A stretch of DNA of 36,648 bases from positions 1-36,648 of the forward strand of contig SGPM01000278.1 in the NCBI GenBank assembly GCA_004802725.1. Reading direction: 5' to 3'. Below the pieces are notes generated by a model. That model searched no databases. It was not told where the DNA came from and saw only the letters and a program-made list of their open reading frames with translations. Positions 25,320-36,333 of this stretch are shown here, piece by piece. How positions within the stretch are numbered: position 1 is the first letter of the stretch; each line of letters opens with the position of its first letter. This DNA is from Antrodiella citrinella (taxonomy: Eukaryota > Basidiomycota > Agaricomycetes > Polyporales > Steccherinaceae). A program made the position numbers and the translations under genes.

Positions 25320-26765
25320 ATACATAAGGATGCCTTGTAGGCAGGTTGTGCGGCGAGCGGCGAGCGGGATGACGTTTGTATTGTACGCTTGCGCAGATTG
25401 CATTCTCCTGATACGATGGCACACCGCTAACACTCTATTCCGTTTTCCATAGCCGATTTAGGCACTCACGCACCATCCCCGGACTCCCCATTGCTAAACA
25501 TAGCATCCCAAGGATCCCACCTTTGATTGTAGCACGAACAATCTATGTTTGTTTGTTTTTGACTTGGGTTCCCGCGTCTGCGTCCGAGTCTGCGTCACGA
25601 CTCAATCACGATCTAGAGGGATGACGACGAGATGGCTGGGTCGGAGGTCTGGACAATCAACGTAACTTCGAAGGTCAGATTTCGTGTGTCCTTCTCGCCC
25701 GAGACCGAAGCATAGGTCTGAGTCTGGGCTGATGCACTGGTTCTGATTCTCGGCGGTTTTGCCTTCTGTCAGTGTGTACAGTTTCTCGAGCTAGGGAAAG
25801 GATGAGAGAGTTTCTGAATTATAAGAACCGGTACTACTGAGCTTGAGGACTCAAGAGCGTGAAATGTCTTTCCTGCTATCAGACCGGAGGCCTCGAGCTC
25901 GTCGACGACATCACGGAAGAACTTGAACGCAGAATATCTGATCCCTGCAAACCTACCTGTCGGATGGCCTTTCATTTCGCCTTCCGTGGCGTTTTACCTT
26001 GGTGTTGGTGGAGTCCAGGCCGGTGCCGCGTTCGTTTGTTGGACACAACTTGAGAACGAATTGCCTTTGCGAGGCAACCCGTCTTCCAGGACGCCATTTC
26101 AATCATTACTTCATTACAGGCTTACTCAATACGAAATGGGTGTAAGTGTAAGGTTTAGCAGGCGTGGGAGTTTGATCACCTTAGACCTTGTTTGGCACGG
26201 TACCGATATCCAAATCGTCGCCGGTGCTCATCCTGCATTTCAAAGATTATAAAGAGAAAGAAGTCGCATACATAATGACTGAACGAATAAGATAATACGA
26301 AACGGCATGTCAACAAAGAAATGGCAACAAACGATGGGGGAATGGGGAATGCAATGGGAGACGGGGGTGAATCGCAGAGAGAGATGGGAGGTACTNAATA
26401 CTGTCTGCAATAGTATCACACAACACTTATAACAATCCTGGTAAGGGAGGGGGAGGGGGTCCATGGTAGTATGTACATAACAACCGTCCGGGGCGACCAG
26501 CGCTGCGTATAAACCAATGTGATCGTGCAAAAGTATGAACAACCATCCGGGTTCGGAGGAAGGGGGAATTTACGACAAGAGGGGGGAGCGGCTATTGACT
26601 AGGCGGCGTGGAGTAGGGAGGGGCACTATGCAGATGCAGCTGTAGGGATATGGTGCTTTATAATAAAGGGGAGATCGCGGGGTATCTGCTTAGCGGGCTG
26701 GGTAGGATGTGGGGTAATAGACGGCAGTCNACGGAGAGCGCGAGGTGTGTATAGACGGGGCGTCA
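25320..26765. other. 1.4-kb spacer, no confirmed gene
   Basis: Between convergent genes (F-box plus strand, RhoGAP minus strand). Around 25770-26250 both strands are open: minus-strand 25975-25769 reads protein-like (FRDVVDELEASGLIAGKTF) and plus-strand 25923-26252 reads FISPSVAFYLGVGGVQAGAA. I recognise neither and cannot choose between them. G-rich microsatellite-like patches occur near 26440-26460 and 26580-26590. Single ambiguous bases lie at 26396 and 26730. Confidence 0.4.
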
Positions 26766-29668
26766 CTACTCTTCTTGTTCCTCTACGAATATGTCGGTGT
26801 AGTGCTCTAGGATAGTTTCTACAGCCTGTCAAGTCACGACATCAGCTCTAATTCACGTAAAATAGACTTGAACATTGTACGCACCTTATTCTGCAGCGGT
26901 GCCTCGCTCATACCATTCGCCAATCCGTTCATACCACCCTGCGTCTGTCCAAATAATGTCGGACCGAAAACGATAGCCACGTTCTGGATAGACATCGCGT
27001 TCTGTGCCTCGTGCTGTACGATGTTGTGCAGATGACCCATAAAGTACTTGAGGGTAGCATAATTGGGATCCGGGAGGTCGTTCACCCGCTCATGCATCTT
27101 GATATGTCGCATTCGGTCGTTGTCAATGCCTACGGGACCTATCAGCATGTGGAAAGGACACTGAAAGGCGGAGAGACATACGAGCAGCGTCCAAGAACCC
27201 TTGATGCAGAGTATGCGTGAGTAGCGGGTCGGGGAGTTCTCGCAACCACATCTTCAACACGCTCGTCACGTTGCTGATATCAGACGACCATTCATCCGCA
27301 TCCAAATTCACCGAGTCCAAATCTATAACAAAGTGACAAACAGAAAGGAACGCCGGAAATCAGCACCTGATCTTCTCTTCGGACATTACTAACGAGGGGT
27401 GGAGCGTGTGCGCACCTTTGTCTAACCGATCTTTCAGCCTGTTGACTTTGCTCATCGTACCACCGATGCGGTAGATCCCCTGGGAGTCTACGCCGTACTT
27501 CTCTATCGCCTCACAGCACTTGACCATGATTTGCGGTACGTCAACGTCGTCGCGATACATCTGCTCTGCAAGGTCAATACCGAATGTAGATCGACCTTTC
27601 TCAACTGGAACTTGAGCGCTGGACGCGGAGGGTGAGCTGCCTTGAGGTCGGCTGAATGACATGATGGGAGGAAGCTGCGAAGAAAAGACGTCAGAACGTG
27701 GGTGGATGTGAATAAAGAAGAAATGGAACGCACGAAGCCCTCTTCTGGAGGTCCTTCACGCCTTGGCCCCTTCGGCCCAGTGTGTGCATACGCGTAATTC
27801 TGCATGTACGTCTTGAAATCAGAGCGGTTATCAACTGCCTCAAATATCGCCTTCAGCCCAGGTTCTGCAAAAACGACCGGTGGCTCAGTGTCTCAATTCG
27901 ACCAAAGCGACAGAACGTGCAAACCTCACCATCGCTAATAGGCGCTAATGTCCCTCCATCGCTGAGGATAGCGTTCTCGTACAAGAACGCGTAGCGAGTG
28001 AGATGATATTGCGTTCCAAGATCGATCTCGTCCGCACATTCTTTGAGCGACTATACGAAACGCCAAACTGTCAGTCGTTATAGGCGATAGTAGCATGACG
28101 TCATGCGTACTCTCAAAATCCGGGGTAGCTGGAAATTGAAGTACTCTTGACGGATGGCTTGAGTGTCTGTGACTGCTTTACGATACGCGTCAGAGGCCGT
28201 TGACACCCGGGCTTTGATTTCCTCTGCTTGTCGTTCGAGCTATGATCCGAATTAGCTCAGTATGTTGATTTGTGAAAAGCCACAATGGGGACGCACATTG
28301 CCAGGATTCTTCCCCTTCAGCAGCATCCCACCCTTTGCCACAGCTTTCCCAATCACTCGCTTCCCACCGACACCTCCTGGTGACCGTGCCTGTACGGCAG
28401 TATCGCGGACGTTCTCTCCTTCTCGCTGAAGTAGTGTCCGTTCTAATTCTTGTGCGGTGAGATCGAACCTGTTCTTGCACTTCTCTGTAGATGTCTCTGA
28501 TTCTGACAATGCACGCTCGTAACGGCTCGCAAGCTCTTTCGTCTATGCCAGCGGACGTAGTCAGAAACTGAAGCCACAGACTACTGATATTTAGGGGCGT
28601 ACCTGTTTACGGTTTTTATCCACTTCTTTCGCGAGAGTCGCCAGCTCTTCGCTCATCTCGTTCAGACGTTGCGCAAATCGGATCCGATTCTCTGCCACCG
28701 TCTCGTGGGTTTTCAAAGATGACTGCCATGCTGTCACAAAAGTGCTGTGGTGAAACATTTAGAGATCACAGATGTTCCACAATAACGCGAATGCTTACCC
28801 AGCTTTGCCATCGTTCATCGCGTAGGTTTCTGCCGTGGTCTTCGACAGCTTCTGCATATTCCGACCATACTCTTCCTCCAGCACAGCCCTCTTTTTGAAG
28901 AACACAGACGCTTCCTATTGGTATTCCAAAGTGAGAAAGGAGTGCGAAGGTACAGAGAAAGAGTGTACATACTCGACACGAGACCATACTTTGCTTGATT
29001 CGATCTAGGAGTAACGGCACTCCACACTGACAGAAAAGGACGAGGTAAGATCAGCAAGGGGTCAGGAATAGCCAGAAAGTACTCACGTCGAGGTCACACA
29101 AAGCCCTCAACACATTCTCGTCGAAATTCGCTTCAACAACCCCATCTTCTACCGCTGGGGCATCATGAGGTTCTGAGGGCAAAGCGCTCTCCCGCCACTT
29201 GGAACTAGCGCCGTTTCTGGTAGGAGACTCTGCACTCGAGCGTCCCGGCGACGGAGACTTTGTGGGCGAGAGGGGTGTGTGCGATGGAATGTCGAGCGAG
29301 TCGACTGAGCGGTGGTAATGCTGCTGTGTCGGCTGGAGTTTGTTGCTGCGACGCTGCTGGGGGTTGGAGGACGCGAGGGTATCCGAGTCTGTGTGGTCCC
29401 AATTGGACGTAGGATACCCCTCCTCGCTCATGGCTGCGGTGGAAGTGGCGGTCGTCGTCGTCGGGCCCGCTTTGGTCGTCGGGGTCGGTGTCTTTGTCGT
29501 CGTGGATGTTCGACTGAAAAGAATGTCGAGACTCGTTTTGGCAGTGGCCGTCGTCGTGCCGTTTCCGGGATCGCGGTTACGTAACATTTCCTCTTTGGGC
29601 CGTAACGGTAGCTCTCGCTCTTGCCGAGGCGACCGCGAACGCGAGAGCATCGACCGTGCCCTCTTCAT
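26766..29668 (-). CDS. rgd1: F-BAR domain RhoGAP (Rgd1-type)
   Basis: A membrane-binding Rho GTPase-activating protein, expected at sites of polarised growth and septation. Twelve exons on the minus strand: 29668-29087, 29026-28973, 28914-28799, 28744-28603, 28542-28297, 28239-28111, 28050-27930, 27864-27734, 27674-27416, 27322-27182, 27129-26885 and 26825-26766; 2226 bases, 741 residues, phase kept throughout. A disordered S/T/P-rich N-terminus of about 180 residues is followed by an F-BAR region (about 185-430: DCGVPLLLDRIKQSM, FFKKRAVLEEEYGRNMQKLS, ETVAENRIRFAQRLNEMSEE, IRQEYFNFQLPRILRSLK) and a RhoGAP domain (about 540-740: GIYRIGGTMSKVNRLKDRL with arginine finger R576, LKMWLRELPDPLLTHTL, LPDPNYATLKYFMGHL, NVAIVFGPTLFG). 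This architecture matches Rgd1 of yeast and Rga7 of fission yeast. A DEP domain, as in Rgd2, is not seen. The exon 11 acceptor was picked to fit AARIDNDRMRHI; a nearby one would add two residues and shift phase. Confidence 0.92.
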
Positions 29669-30390
29669 CGTCGTTGTAGACAGCGATCAACGCGTGATGT
29701 TGAATGTCGGTAGTTGTGGTTCAAGCAATGGAGCGGATAGCACGGATGTCCGACGCTTGTCGCCCACTGCAATGTCATTCAGGAGGTCAATGGTCGCCGT
29801 TGCGGAATTACTTTTGAAACCGCGTTTGAACGTATCCTGTGTCTCTTTGCCTCCATTTCCTCGGTGGCGATACTGCAAGCATTGTGTGGCAATGCAAAGG
29901 CGTTTGACAACATTCTATCCAGGTCAGTGGCGTAAGTCGTCTCCGAGCTCAAACGTGTGCTCCGAATACTGCTATGCTGAAATTCAAAGCCCACAGGAAT
30001 GTTTGAGGACTGCCTTGGGACTGCCTAAATGCTTCTCTGCTGCGATCAAACAAGTTCTGCTCCTGCCAGTGGATCGTGTGTGACAAATGTCAAGTTGTCA
30101 TCGTAGGCGAGAGTGCACCGAACGCGTATCGGGAGAGGCTCTTGTCGACGACACAGAATTGGACCTGTTAAATACGTTGTAGCATCTTTCATGGATCCTC
30201 TACGGTGAAGACTACCAGTGGAAGGGCAAGGGCAAGACCAGCAGCGTACTGGGCCCACTTGGAGAGAGCACTAGCCCAGATTCCGAGGCATCGTTCATGT
30301 CGTCCCGAGTCGATGGTGAATGCGACGGTCACATAACCTTCCACGATATTTTCTCCGTGAGTGATTTGGTACTCAATAATTCACGATACC
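29669..30390. other. Upstream region of the RhoGAP gene
   Basis: Contains the RhoGAP promoter. A plus-strand frame reaching to about 30083 is largely the antisense of the Ser/Thr-rich first exon and is not a gene. From about 30090 to 30390 there may be more of the decayed kinase described next, but I could not align it. Confidence 0.4.
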
Positions 30391-30640
30391 AAGGTTATCG
30401 GTAGCTGTATCATCATGTACCGTCACTTTGACCTTGCCAACATCATGTACAGGTCCTTAGATACTAGATGCCGGATCGTCTGTGTCTTCACCGATGTTGA
30501 CCTTGCCTCCGACCTCTGTTTGTCAATCTGGAGAACACGTCTAGACATCGCACCAGCAGCAAACAATTCACAGCGATGTATCTCTGGAAAAAGCCTTCCG
30601 CGAAATGTGCTACACTGTTATCTTGGGCTTTTCACCTGAG
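30391..30640 (+). pseudogene. FunK1-like fungal kinase remnant
   Basis: One frame reads IMYRHFDLANIMYRSLDTRC and then FTDVDLASDL. This resembles the catalytic-loop to DFG region of fungal-specific FunK1 kinases, which typically reads HRDIS..NIMYR followed by ..DFDLAS. Here the HRD is replaced by YRHFD, no N-lobe is recognisable upstream, and the frame ends at 30639 without the C-lobe. I read it as a decayed fragment. It is a different family from the three kinase-like paralogues in this window. Confidence 0.45.
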
Positions 30641-31042
30641 CTAGGGGGCTCTGCTAAGTCTGCTTCCCCCTCGATTGCTAGAAGTCGTTGGTATACACGC
30701 AATTGGGTTTTCGGTATATGAAACCACGGTTGTACTTAGCGCGTAGCGTGCTATCATGTATGTTCTTGTCTTCATGGATCAAGTCACGTAAGATTCCTTT
30801 GAGTTCATTTGCCCATCATCATGTACATATTTCGAGCTCGTAAAGCTCGTTGAGGGTCCTGAATGCAGTTCACTCTTGGGCGTTGGTCTGAGAGTGGAAA
30901 ATGGTGTCCTGATTTGGGACGAATCCATCCGTTTTGGGCGTACTCTCACCGGACGCGTCGCTATCTCACCGCGTTGTCTTCCAGAGTCTCTTCCTCTACT
31001 TCTTCAACGTAATTCCCTTCACAGTTTCTGGCTTTTTTGAAT
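30641..31042. other. Upstream region of the GH5 gene
   Basis: No gene seen. It should hold the promoter and 5' UTR of the downstream glycoside hydrolase. Confidence 0.4.
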
Positions 31043-34000
31043 ATGGCGCAGCGCATACCCTCAAACGCGGACATGGAGGGTTCGTTTGTGATGGTGGGCG
31101 AGAACATACCCAAACAAGCAGCTAGTCTGGTGAGTGTCGCTGCGCACGCGCTATAGCTCGGCAGGTTCTGAGCTAACGCGTTTCTCATACAGCCGTACGC
31201 ACATGATTGGTCTTCATCGCACCAAATATCTTTGCATGGTCGACACTTCATAGACAAGCATGGACGCGTGTGTATACTGAGAGGTGTGAACGTGGCAGGC
31301 AATTGCAAGAGGTGTGTCTCGCTCTCCTTCGCATTGTTCCTTTCCATAACGCAGAGTACTTTGTGCTCATTTTATCTCTCAAGTCCAGTCAACGATGACC
31401 ATGACTCGTTCCCTGCGAACGCACAAGCTGTTACGTTCGTTGGTCGTCCATTTACAGTAGAGGATGCACCTATGCATTTGGCTCGTCTGAGACGATGGGG
31501 CCTTACTTTCAGTACGTTTCATGCCATTTCTACTCCCTAACTGTGAACTCATCATGACTGGCCATAAAGTCCGCTTTCTGGTAACATGGGAAGCCGTAGA
31601 ACACGAGGGACCGTACGTACACCCTCTGAACCTCCTCCAATGAAAGTCAAACTCACCTTATTCGTGTAGGGGTCTCTACGACCAGTCATATCTCGACTAC
31701 CTCCGCTCCTTGCTATCCCTGTTTCCGGCCTATGGTCTTACAGCCTTCGTTGTACTGCATCAAGACGTCTGGTCGCGATACTCGGGTGGCTCAGGTGCTC
31801 CGGCATGGACGTTGGAGGCAGTGGGATTCAAACTCGATGTAGTGGCAATGGAGGAGACGCAGGCCGCATGGCTGAAGGGTGTGAAGGGTGGAGGACACGT
31901 GCCTCAAGAACGGGGGCTTTGGCCTTGCGGGTATCAGAAATTGGCTGCTGCCACTATGTCGTACGTCCCCTTGATTTTTATGTGTGACCGAAGGAATTCT
32001 GAAAGTGCGTTTGAAGGACCTGCTTCTGGGCAGGAGATACTTTCGCGCCTAAATTGAGGGTCAAGAACCAGCATGGAGAAGAGGTGTCCATACAGACGTT
32101 CCTGCAAACCACTTTCCTTGACATGTGGGCGGTTGTAGCAAAGAATGTTGGCGACTTACCGGGCGTTCTTGGCTTCGAGGTCAGTATCTCGGTATACAAT
32201 CCACTGTCATTCGAACCTGACATGTCTTAGATGATGAACGAACCACATAGAGGTTACATAGACCTGCAGTCATTCCATCAGTTCGACTACAACACTGATC
32301 TTCACCTCGGATATGTCCGTATGTGACTCCTTCATGTCCTTTTCCTCATCAGCTGACGCCTGCGTTCTTTAGCCAATGCGTTGCAATCGTTCGCACTAGG
32401 AGCCGGTCATCCAACCACCGTAGGCTTCTGGACGCGGTCTTTCCCACTTCCCACTCGCCGCACTTCCCAAAGTCTACTCAACACCTCTAAGCAGACGGTC
32501 TGGAGGGAAGATGGTCCTACTGGTGGAAAGTGTCTATGGGAGATGCATGGTGTTTGGGGGTGGGATCTCCGCAAAGAAGAGGGCGTAGTGCTGCGCGAGA
32601 GTTATTTCAAGAAGAACCCGTTGACCGGAGGAAAGGTATCTGAAACTCCTTTTTCTCATTCGACATAGAAGAACTCGCTGACGTTCTTGGTAGGTTGACT
32701 GGTACACCGATTTTTATTATCCTTTCTTGAATCAATGGGCGGATCGAGTGAGAAAGTCATCTAATCCAGACAAGATAGTCTTCGTGGAAGCCATCCCAAA
32801 CGAAGTCAGCGCTTTTATCCGTATATTCTCGGTTGTCACTCACGACCATCGCAGTTTTGTCCTCCGTCATTCACCCCAGAGCATCAGCCGGACAACATGG
32901 TTTACGCGCCTCATTGGTACGAGATATGTCAATCACCGACCGTCCTCATCTTAAACATCGCATCTACAGGTACGATCTGAAATCGCTCTTTGAGAAAGCC
33001 TTTGGCGATTTCACAGTGAACGTGCAGGGTATCTCAAGGGTATGTGCCACTCGCCGTACTCGCCGTACATCCCAGCTCACGAATCTTGAAGGGCATGTTC
33101 CCTCTGATGGCCTTTTATTGGGGTCAGAAAGGTGCCCGAGACAACTTCTCCCTTCAGATACGCAACATTGTGGAAGCTAGCTATCGGGTTCTGGGTGAGA
33201 AGCCGGTAATTATTGGGGAAGCTGGGATCCCTATGGATATGAAGTGAGCCATCTGCGTCTGAAATATCTCACGGATAATTGACGGCCTTATCTTCAGCAA
33301 AGGGGAAGCATTTGAGACTGAGCGCTGGACGTACCAGTCTCGTATGATGGACGCGATGCTTACGGGGCTTGAACAATCCCTCATCGGGTTCACGTGCGTC
33401 CCCTAATTGACAATCATCTTCGGATCACATTTTGACAATGTCTTATTCTGCAGACTATGGAATTACAACCCGGAGAACGACGACAAGCTCGGAGACGACT
33501 GGAACGGCGAGAACTTCTCATGGTTCTCCGCTCGTCGCGGTCTTCCCGCGTTTCTCCTTGATTTTCACCAAACCGCCACAGGACTCGACAGCGGTGCTCG
33601 GATTCTCCGTTCAGTCGTAAGACCGTACCCAGCCAAGACAGCCGGCATCCCCGCAAAGTTCACCTACGAAATCAACTCCGGTGCATTCACGTACGCCTGG
33701 GTCGTACCCCACAGCGGAGGCATCCAGGGCGGTCGGATGGAAGTATCTGTCAACTCCCCACCAGAGTTCGGATACCCGGCTCTGCGGTCGTCCACAACGG
33801 AGATCTTCGTCCCTTCGTTCCTGGCGACCGGTAGTGAAGTGACAGTCCGTGGTCTCGGCCCGTTAGATAGGCACCGCTACGACGAGAGCGTGCAGACACT
33901 GTTCATCGTTTCTGGTGACCAGACCCCAGGGAGGAGGATCGAGATCGAAGTGTCGTTGTCTCCAGCGTTGAAACCTGTGTTCGAGCTGAATGACGTCTGG

Positions 34001-34084
34001 AGCGACTGGGGAGGACATATCACCGCTGCTGGGACGGTGGCGTTTGCGATCTTTGCGTACATACTAATGCGTCTTTTGTTTTAA
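31043..34084 (+). CDS. GH5 glycosylceramidase/sterylglucosidase-like enzyme (EGCrP/Egh1-type)
   Basis: Glycoside hydrolase of family 5, of the type that cleaves glucose from glucosylceramide or ergosteryl glucoside in fungi. Fourteen exons: 31043-31129, 31193-31311, 31384-31511, 31570-31612, 31670-31960, 32017-32179, 32231-32318, 32373-32635, 32694-32804, 32855-32916, 32970-33039, 33092-33243, 33298-33393 and 33454-34084; 2304 bases, 767 residues. Motifs: GRHFIDKHGRVCILRGVNVAG near the N-terminus, GLTAFVVLHQDVWSRYSGG, MMNEPHRGYIDL (acid/base E281), VYAPHWYDL, PVIIGEAGIPMDM (nucleophile E518), FTLWNYNPENDD, then a C-terminal beta-type domain. The NEPHRGYI pattern points to the GH5_12 subfamily. 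There is no signal peptide, but the last 20 residues or so (AAGTVAFAIFAYILMRLLF) form a hydrophobic tail, suggesting a tail-anchored enzyme facing the cytosol. The substrate (ceramide or sterol glucoside) cannot be decided from sequence alone. Confidence 0.88.
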
Positions 34085-34770
34085 ACTACCTACACTGCAT
34101 GGCGGACGTTCTTTATATTTCTCGAGCTTCCTGTACCTGTGAGTTGAGAGTCGTCTATACATCGCCGGGTCAGACGTTGGGTTCTTGAAAGATTTGCGCT
34201 TGCCAAGTTTGGTGGACGCAGGGCCACTGGGCTTGGGCTTGGGTGTGAGGTCGTCGTCACTGGATGTCTTCTGGAGTTGCGTTCGAACGTTCCTTTTGGG
34301 GGTTTTATCGTCGTCCGGTTTCCGTTTCTTGCTCGAGGATGATTTCTCTATGATCTCACGAAGGTTGCTGTGGAACATCGTTGTTCGAAACCATAGAATA
34401 AGAGCATTCAGGTCGGACTGCTTACTGTCGTGCGTCCAGTTCCGGAAGTACTTGAGGAAAGTATGTGTAAGTAGTAGCTTTTCAGACACTCGAAGTTGTT
34501 CTGGTCGAGTTGGGGGATGTCTTTAGGTGACAATTTCGTGATACCCACACAGAGGGCGAACATCGCCAGGTAATCCATCACTGTGACTGTTTGGTGCGAT
34601 AGGATTCCTGAGACGAGGAGGAAGTTAGGCTCGTGAGGATGTCGGAGGAAGAAGACGGAGTTGTCAAAAGATGACAAGCAGGAGATGGCGACTTTCGGGC
34701 GAGCTTTCAATTGTCCCCAGACCTGTCGAGTAAATGTTATATTGTGTACACGGTCGCTCATCATCCTCAT
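34064..34770 (-). CDS. Lysine-rich protein of unknown function
   Basis: Probable two-exon gene on the minus strand: 34770 down to about 34544, then from about 34473 to 34064, joined by an intron of roughly 70 bases (gtgggt...aaag) that links MDYLAMFALC to LLLTHTFLKYFRNWTHDSK in phase. Residues 1-75 or so are hydrophobic/mixed (QVWGQLKARPKVAISCLSSF, NFLLVSGILSHQTVTVMDYL). The second half is a basic, charged tail (KSSSSKKRKPDDDKTPKRNV and KLGKRKSF) that resembles nuclear-localisation sequence. The family was not recognised; the first half faintly recalls the N-lobe-side region of fungal kinase-like proteins, but I cannot support this. The stop lies 21 bases inside the end of the convergent GH5 gene, so the coding regions overlap unless a further intron exists. 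It is divergent from kinase-like paralogue 3. Confidence 0.55.
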
Positions 34771-34935
34771 TGAAAATTGTAGTTAACGGGATGTAGACAA
34801 TAAGTAAGTAATGTTGACGTTGTTGTGTTTGCTGAGCGCTGAGCCTGGTAGTTTAAATTGCGGACGACAAATCACTGACACGTGGTCACCACGTTTTGAA
34901 TGCTCGCTGTGGCCACAACTTCCACTGCAACCGTC

Positions 34936-36135
34936 ATGTCACTGTCCCCCAAAGTATTCACGCTACGCTTCTCTGACGACCTTCCTCTCCTTCATCGGGC
35001 TTCACGTCTTAAAGGGTACCCTGAGTGCAAACTAGATTCCGGAGACGAGTACGAGTTCCTTCTGCGGCCCCAGGCGATTCAGATTGTCGATATTCTTTAT
35101 GCTGGCGACCGTACTACTGTCTATCTAGGCCGATGCGAAGACAACACGGAACTTGCACTCAAGTTCACCGATAACACGGACATCCTCGAAGAGGCGGGGG
35201 CGTATGACTTTTTGACCTCGATCCAAGGGTCAGTACTACCTAAGTTGTATGGAGCCTTGAACGGCGCGGCCACCGAGGGAGAAAATCTGTTCTGTTTGGT
35301 TTTGGAGCGTTTTGGAACTCGTCTGCAACGCAGATTCTGCGATCTAGCAAAAGCAGAGAAGTATGTCCATCTCTTAGTTCAAGCTGCTGCATTCTCAAAC
35401 CGCACACTGTAGAGCGAAGATCCTCGATAAGCTTGTCGAAGGCCATCATGCCGGTCTACGCCATCTAGACATCGCAGAGCGCAACGTGCTCGTCAAAGAT
35501 GGCGACTATCGCATCGCGGACTTGGGTCATGCCGAGCTGCATGACCCTCCTTGCCAGTGGACGTACAACTTCACCGACCATGTCGAGGATGATACGGTTG
35601 ATGCGAAGGATCCATCTATTGGATGCGGCGATATCAAAGCGCGCGCAGAGGAGATGTGTTTCTGGGATTATGGCGAGTAATATCGGTACTTTGTCTGCGC
35701 TGCATCTGATTGTTTTCGACTACAGGTCGCCTCGTCTTGTTAAACACATTTTTCGTTCCGAAAAGCGACAATCTTCCCTCACAGTCTGTCGTAAACTCCT
35801 TACGCCCCCAAATTGGCATCGATATGTATACCGTATACTTCCCAACGGAAGCCGAGCAAATTGCTGTGAAGTTCTTCGAAGATATTCACAAGCGAATGAC
35901 TCGAGGACAGTCTCTAGAGTCACTCGAGAAGAAGCAACATTGGCTCTCTTACAAGCTACATAAGCGATGGCACGAGGATCGGTACGTGATGCAAAGCTTG
36001 ACTTAGCCCTCACGATTGACATAGTGCTTACCATTATTTCCGTTCAGTCACGAGGCTTTCAGACCGATACCTGACATGGACTATAGTGGCTGCGAATCGG
36101 ACTCCGATGAAGACGATGATTTGGTCACACAATGA
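34936..36135 (+). CDS. Protein-kinase-like protein, paralogue 3 (GC-AG intron)
   Basis: Exons 34936-35360, 35413-35672, 35726-35981 and 36048-36135; 1029 bases, 342 residues. Exons 2 and 3 have exactly the lengths of those in paralogue 2 (260 and 256 bases). Motifs: TTVYLGRCEDNTELALKFTD, EEAGAYDFLTSIQGSVLPKL, CLVLERFGT, RHLDIAERNVLVKDGDYR (HRD arginine replaced by Leu), IADLGHA at the DFG position, RAEEMCFWDYG, VPKSDNLPSQ, HKRWHEDR and an acidic tail (ESDSDEDDDLVTQ). Intron 2 needs a GC donor: coding G followed by gcgagt and ending tacag. This is the only choice that keeps the family frame (YGRLVLLNTFFVPKSD); a nearby gtaata donor puts the next exon out of frame. An in-frame ATG at 34900 would add 12 residues; ATG 34936 matches the MS..FT.RF start of its relatives. 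Confidence 0.85.
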
Positions 36136-36333
36136 CTCCCTTATACCCTACACTTTCTACTTGACCGCATGTGCATACACCATGTAATGTATCTTATTGC
36201 TTTTGTCAGTATTTCGATGGGGTGTCGACTTTCAAGCACCCGATATATACCACCCGCGCCTGTTGATTTTTTTTCTACAATATTTTACGCGAATGCGGTC
36301 ATGCTGAGTTGTTCGACCCGGGTGTTCAAATTC
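36136..36333. other. Convergent 3' spacer between kinase-like copies
   Basis: About 200 bases between the stops of paralogue 3 and copy 4. The part next to copy 4 (36265-36333) is similar, with small indels, to the sequence after paralogue 1. It includes a T-run near 36268-36276. Confidence 0.6.

Noticed and set aside
25769..26252. Possible genes on either strand between the F-box and RhoGAP genes
   Set aside because: Both strands are open over the same bases, neither shows a known motif, and no start plus splice model is clearly better.
29340..30083. Plus-strand open frame of about 247 codons
   Set aside because: It is mostly antisense to the Ser/Thr/Pro-rich first exon of the RhoGAP gene, whose 12-exon model is well supported; the product is V/G/R-rich without motifs.
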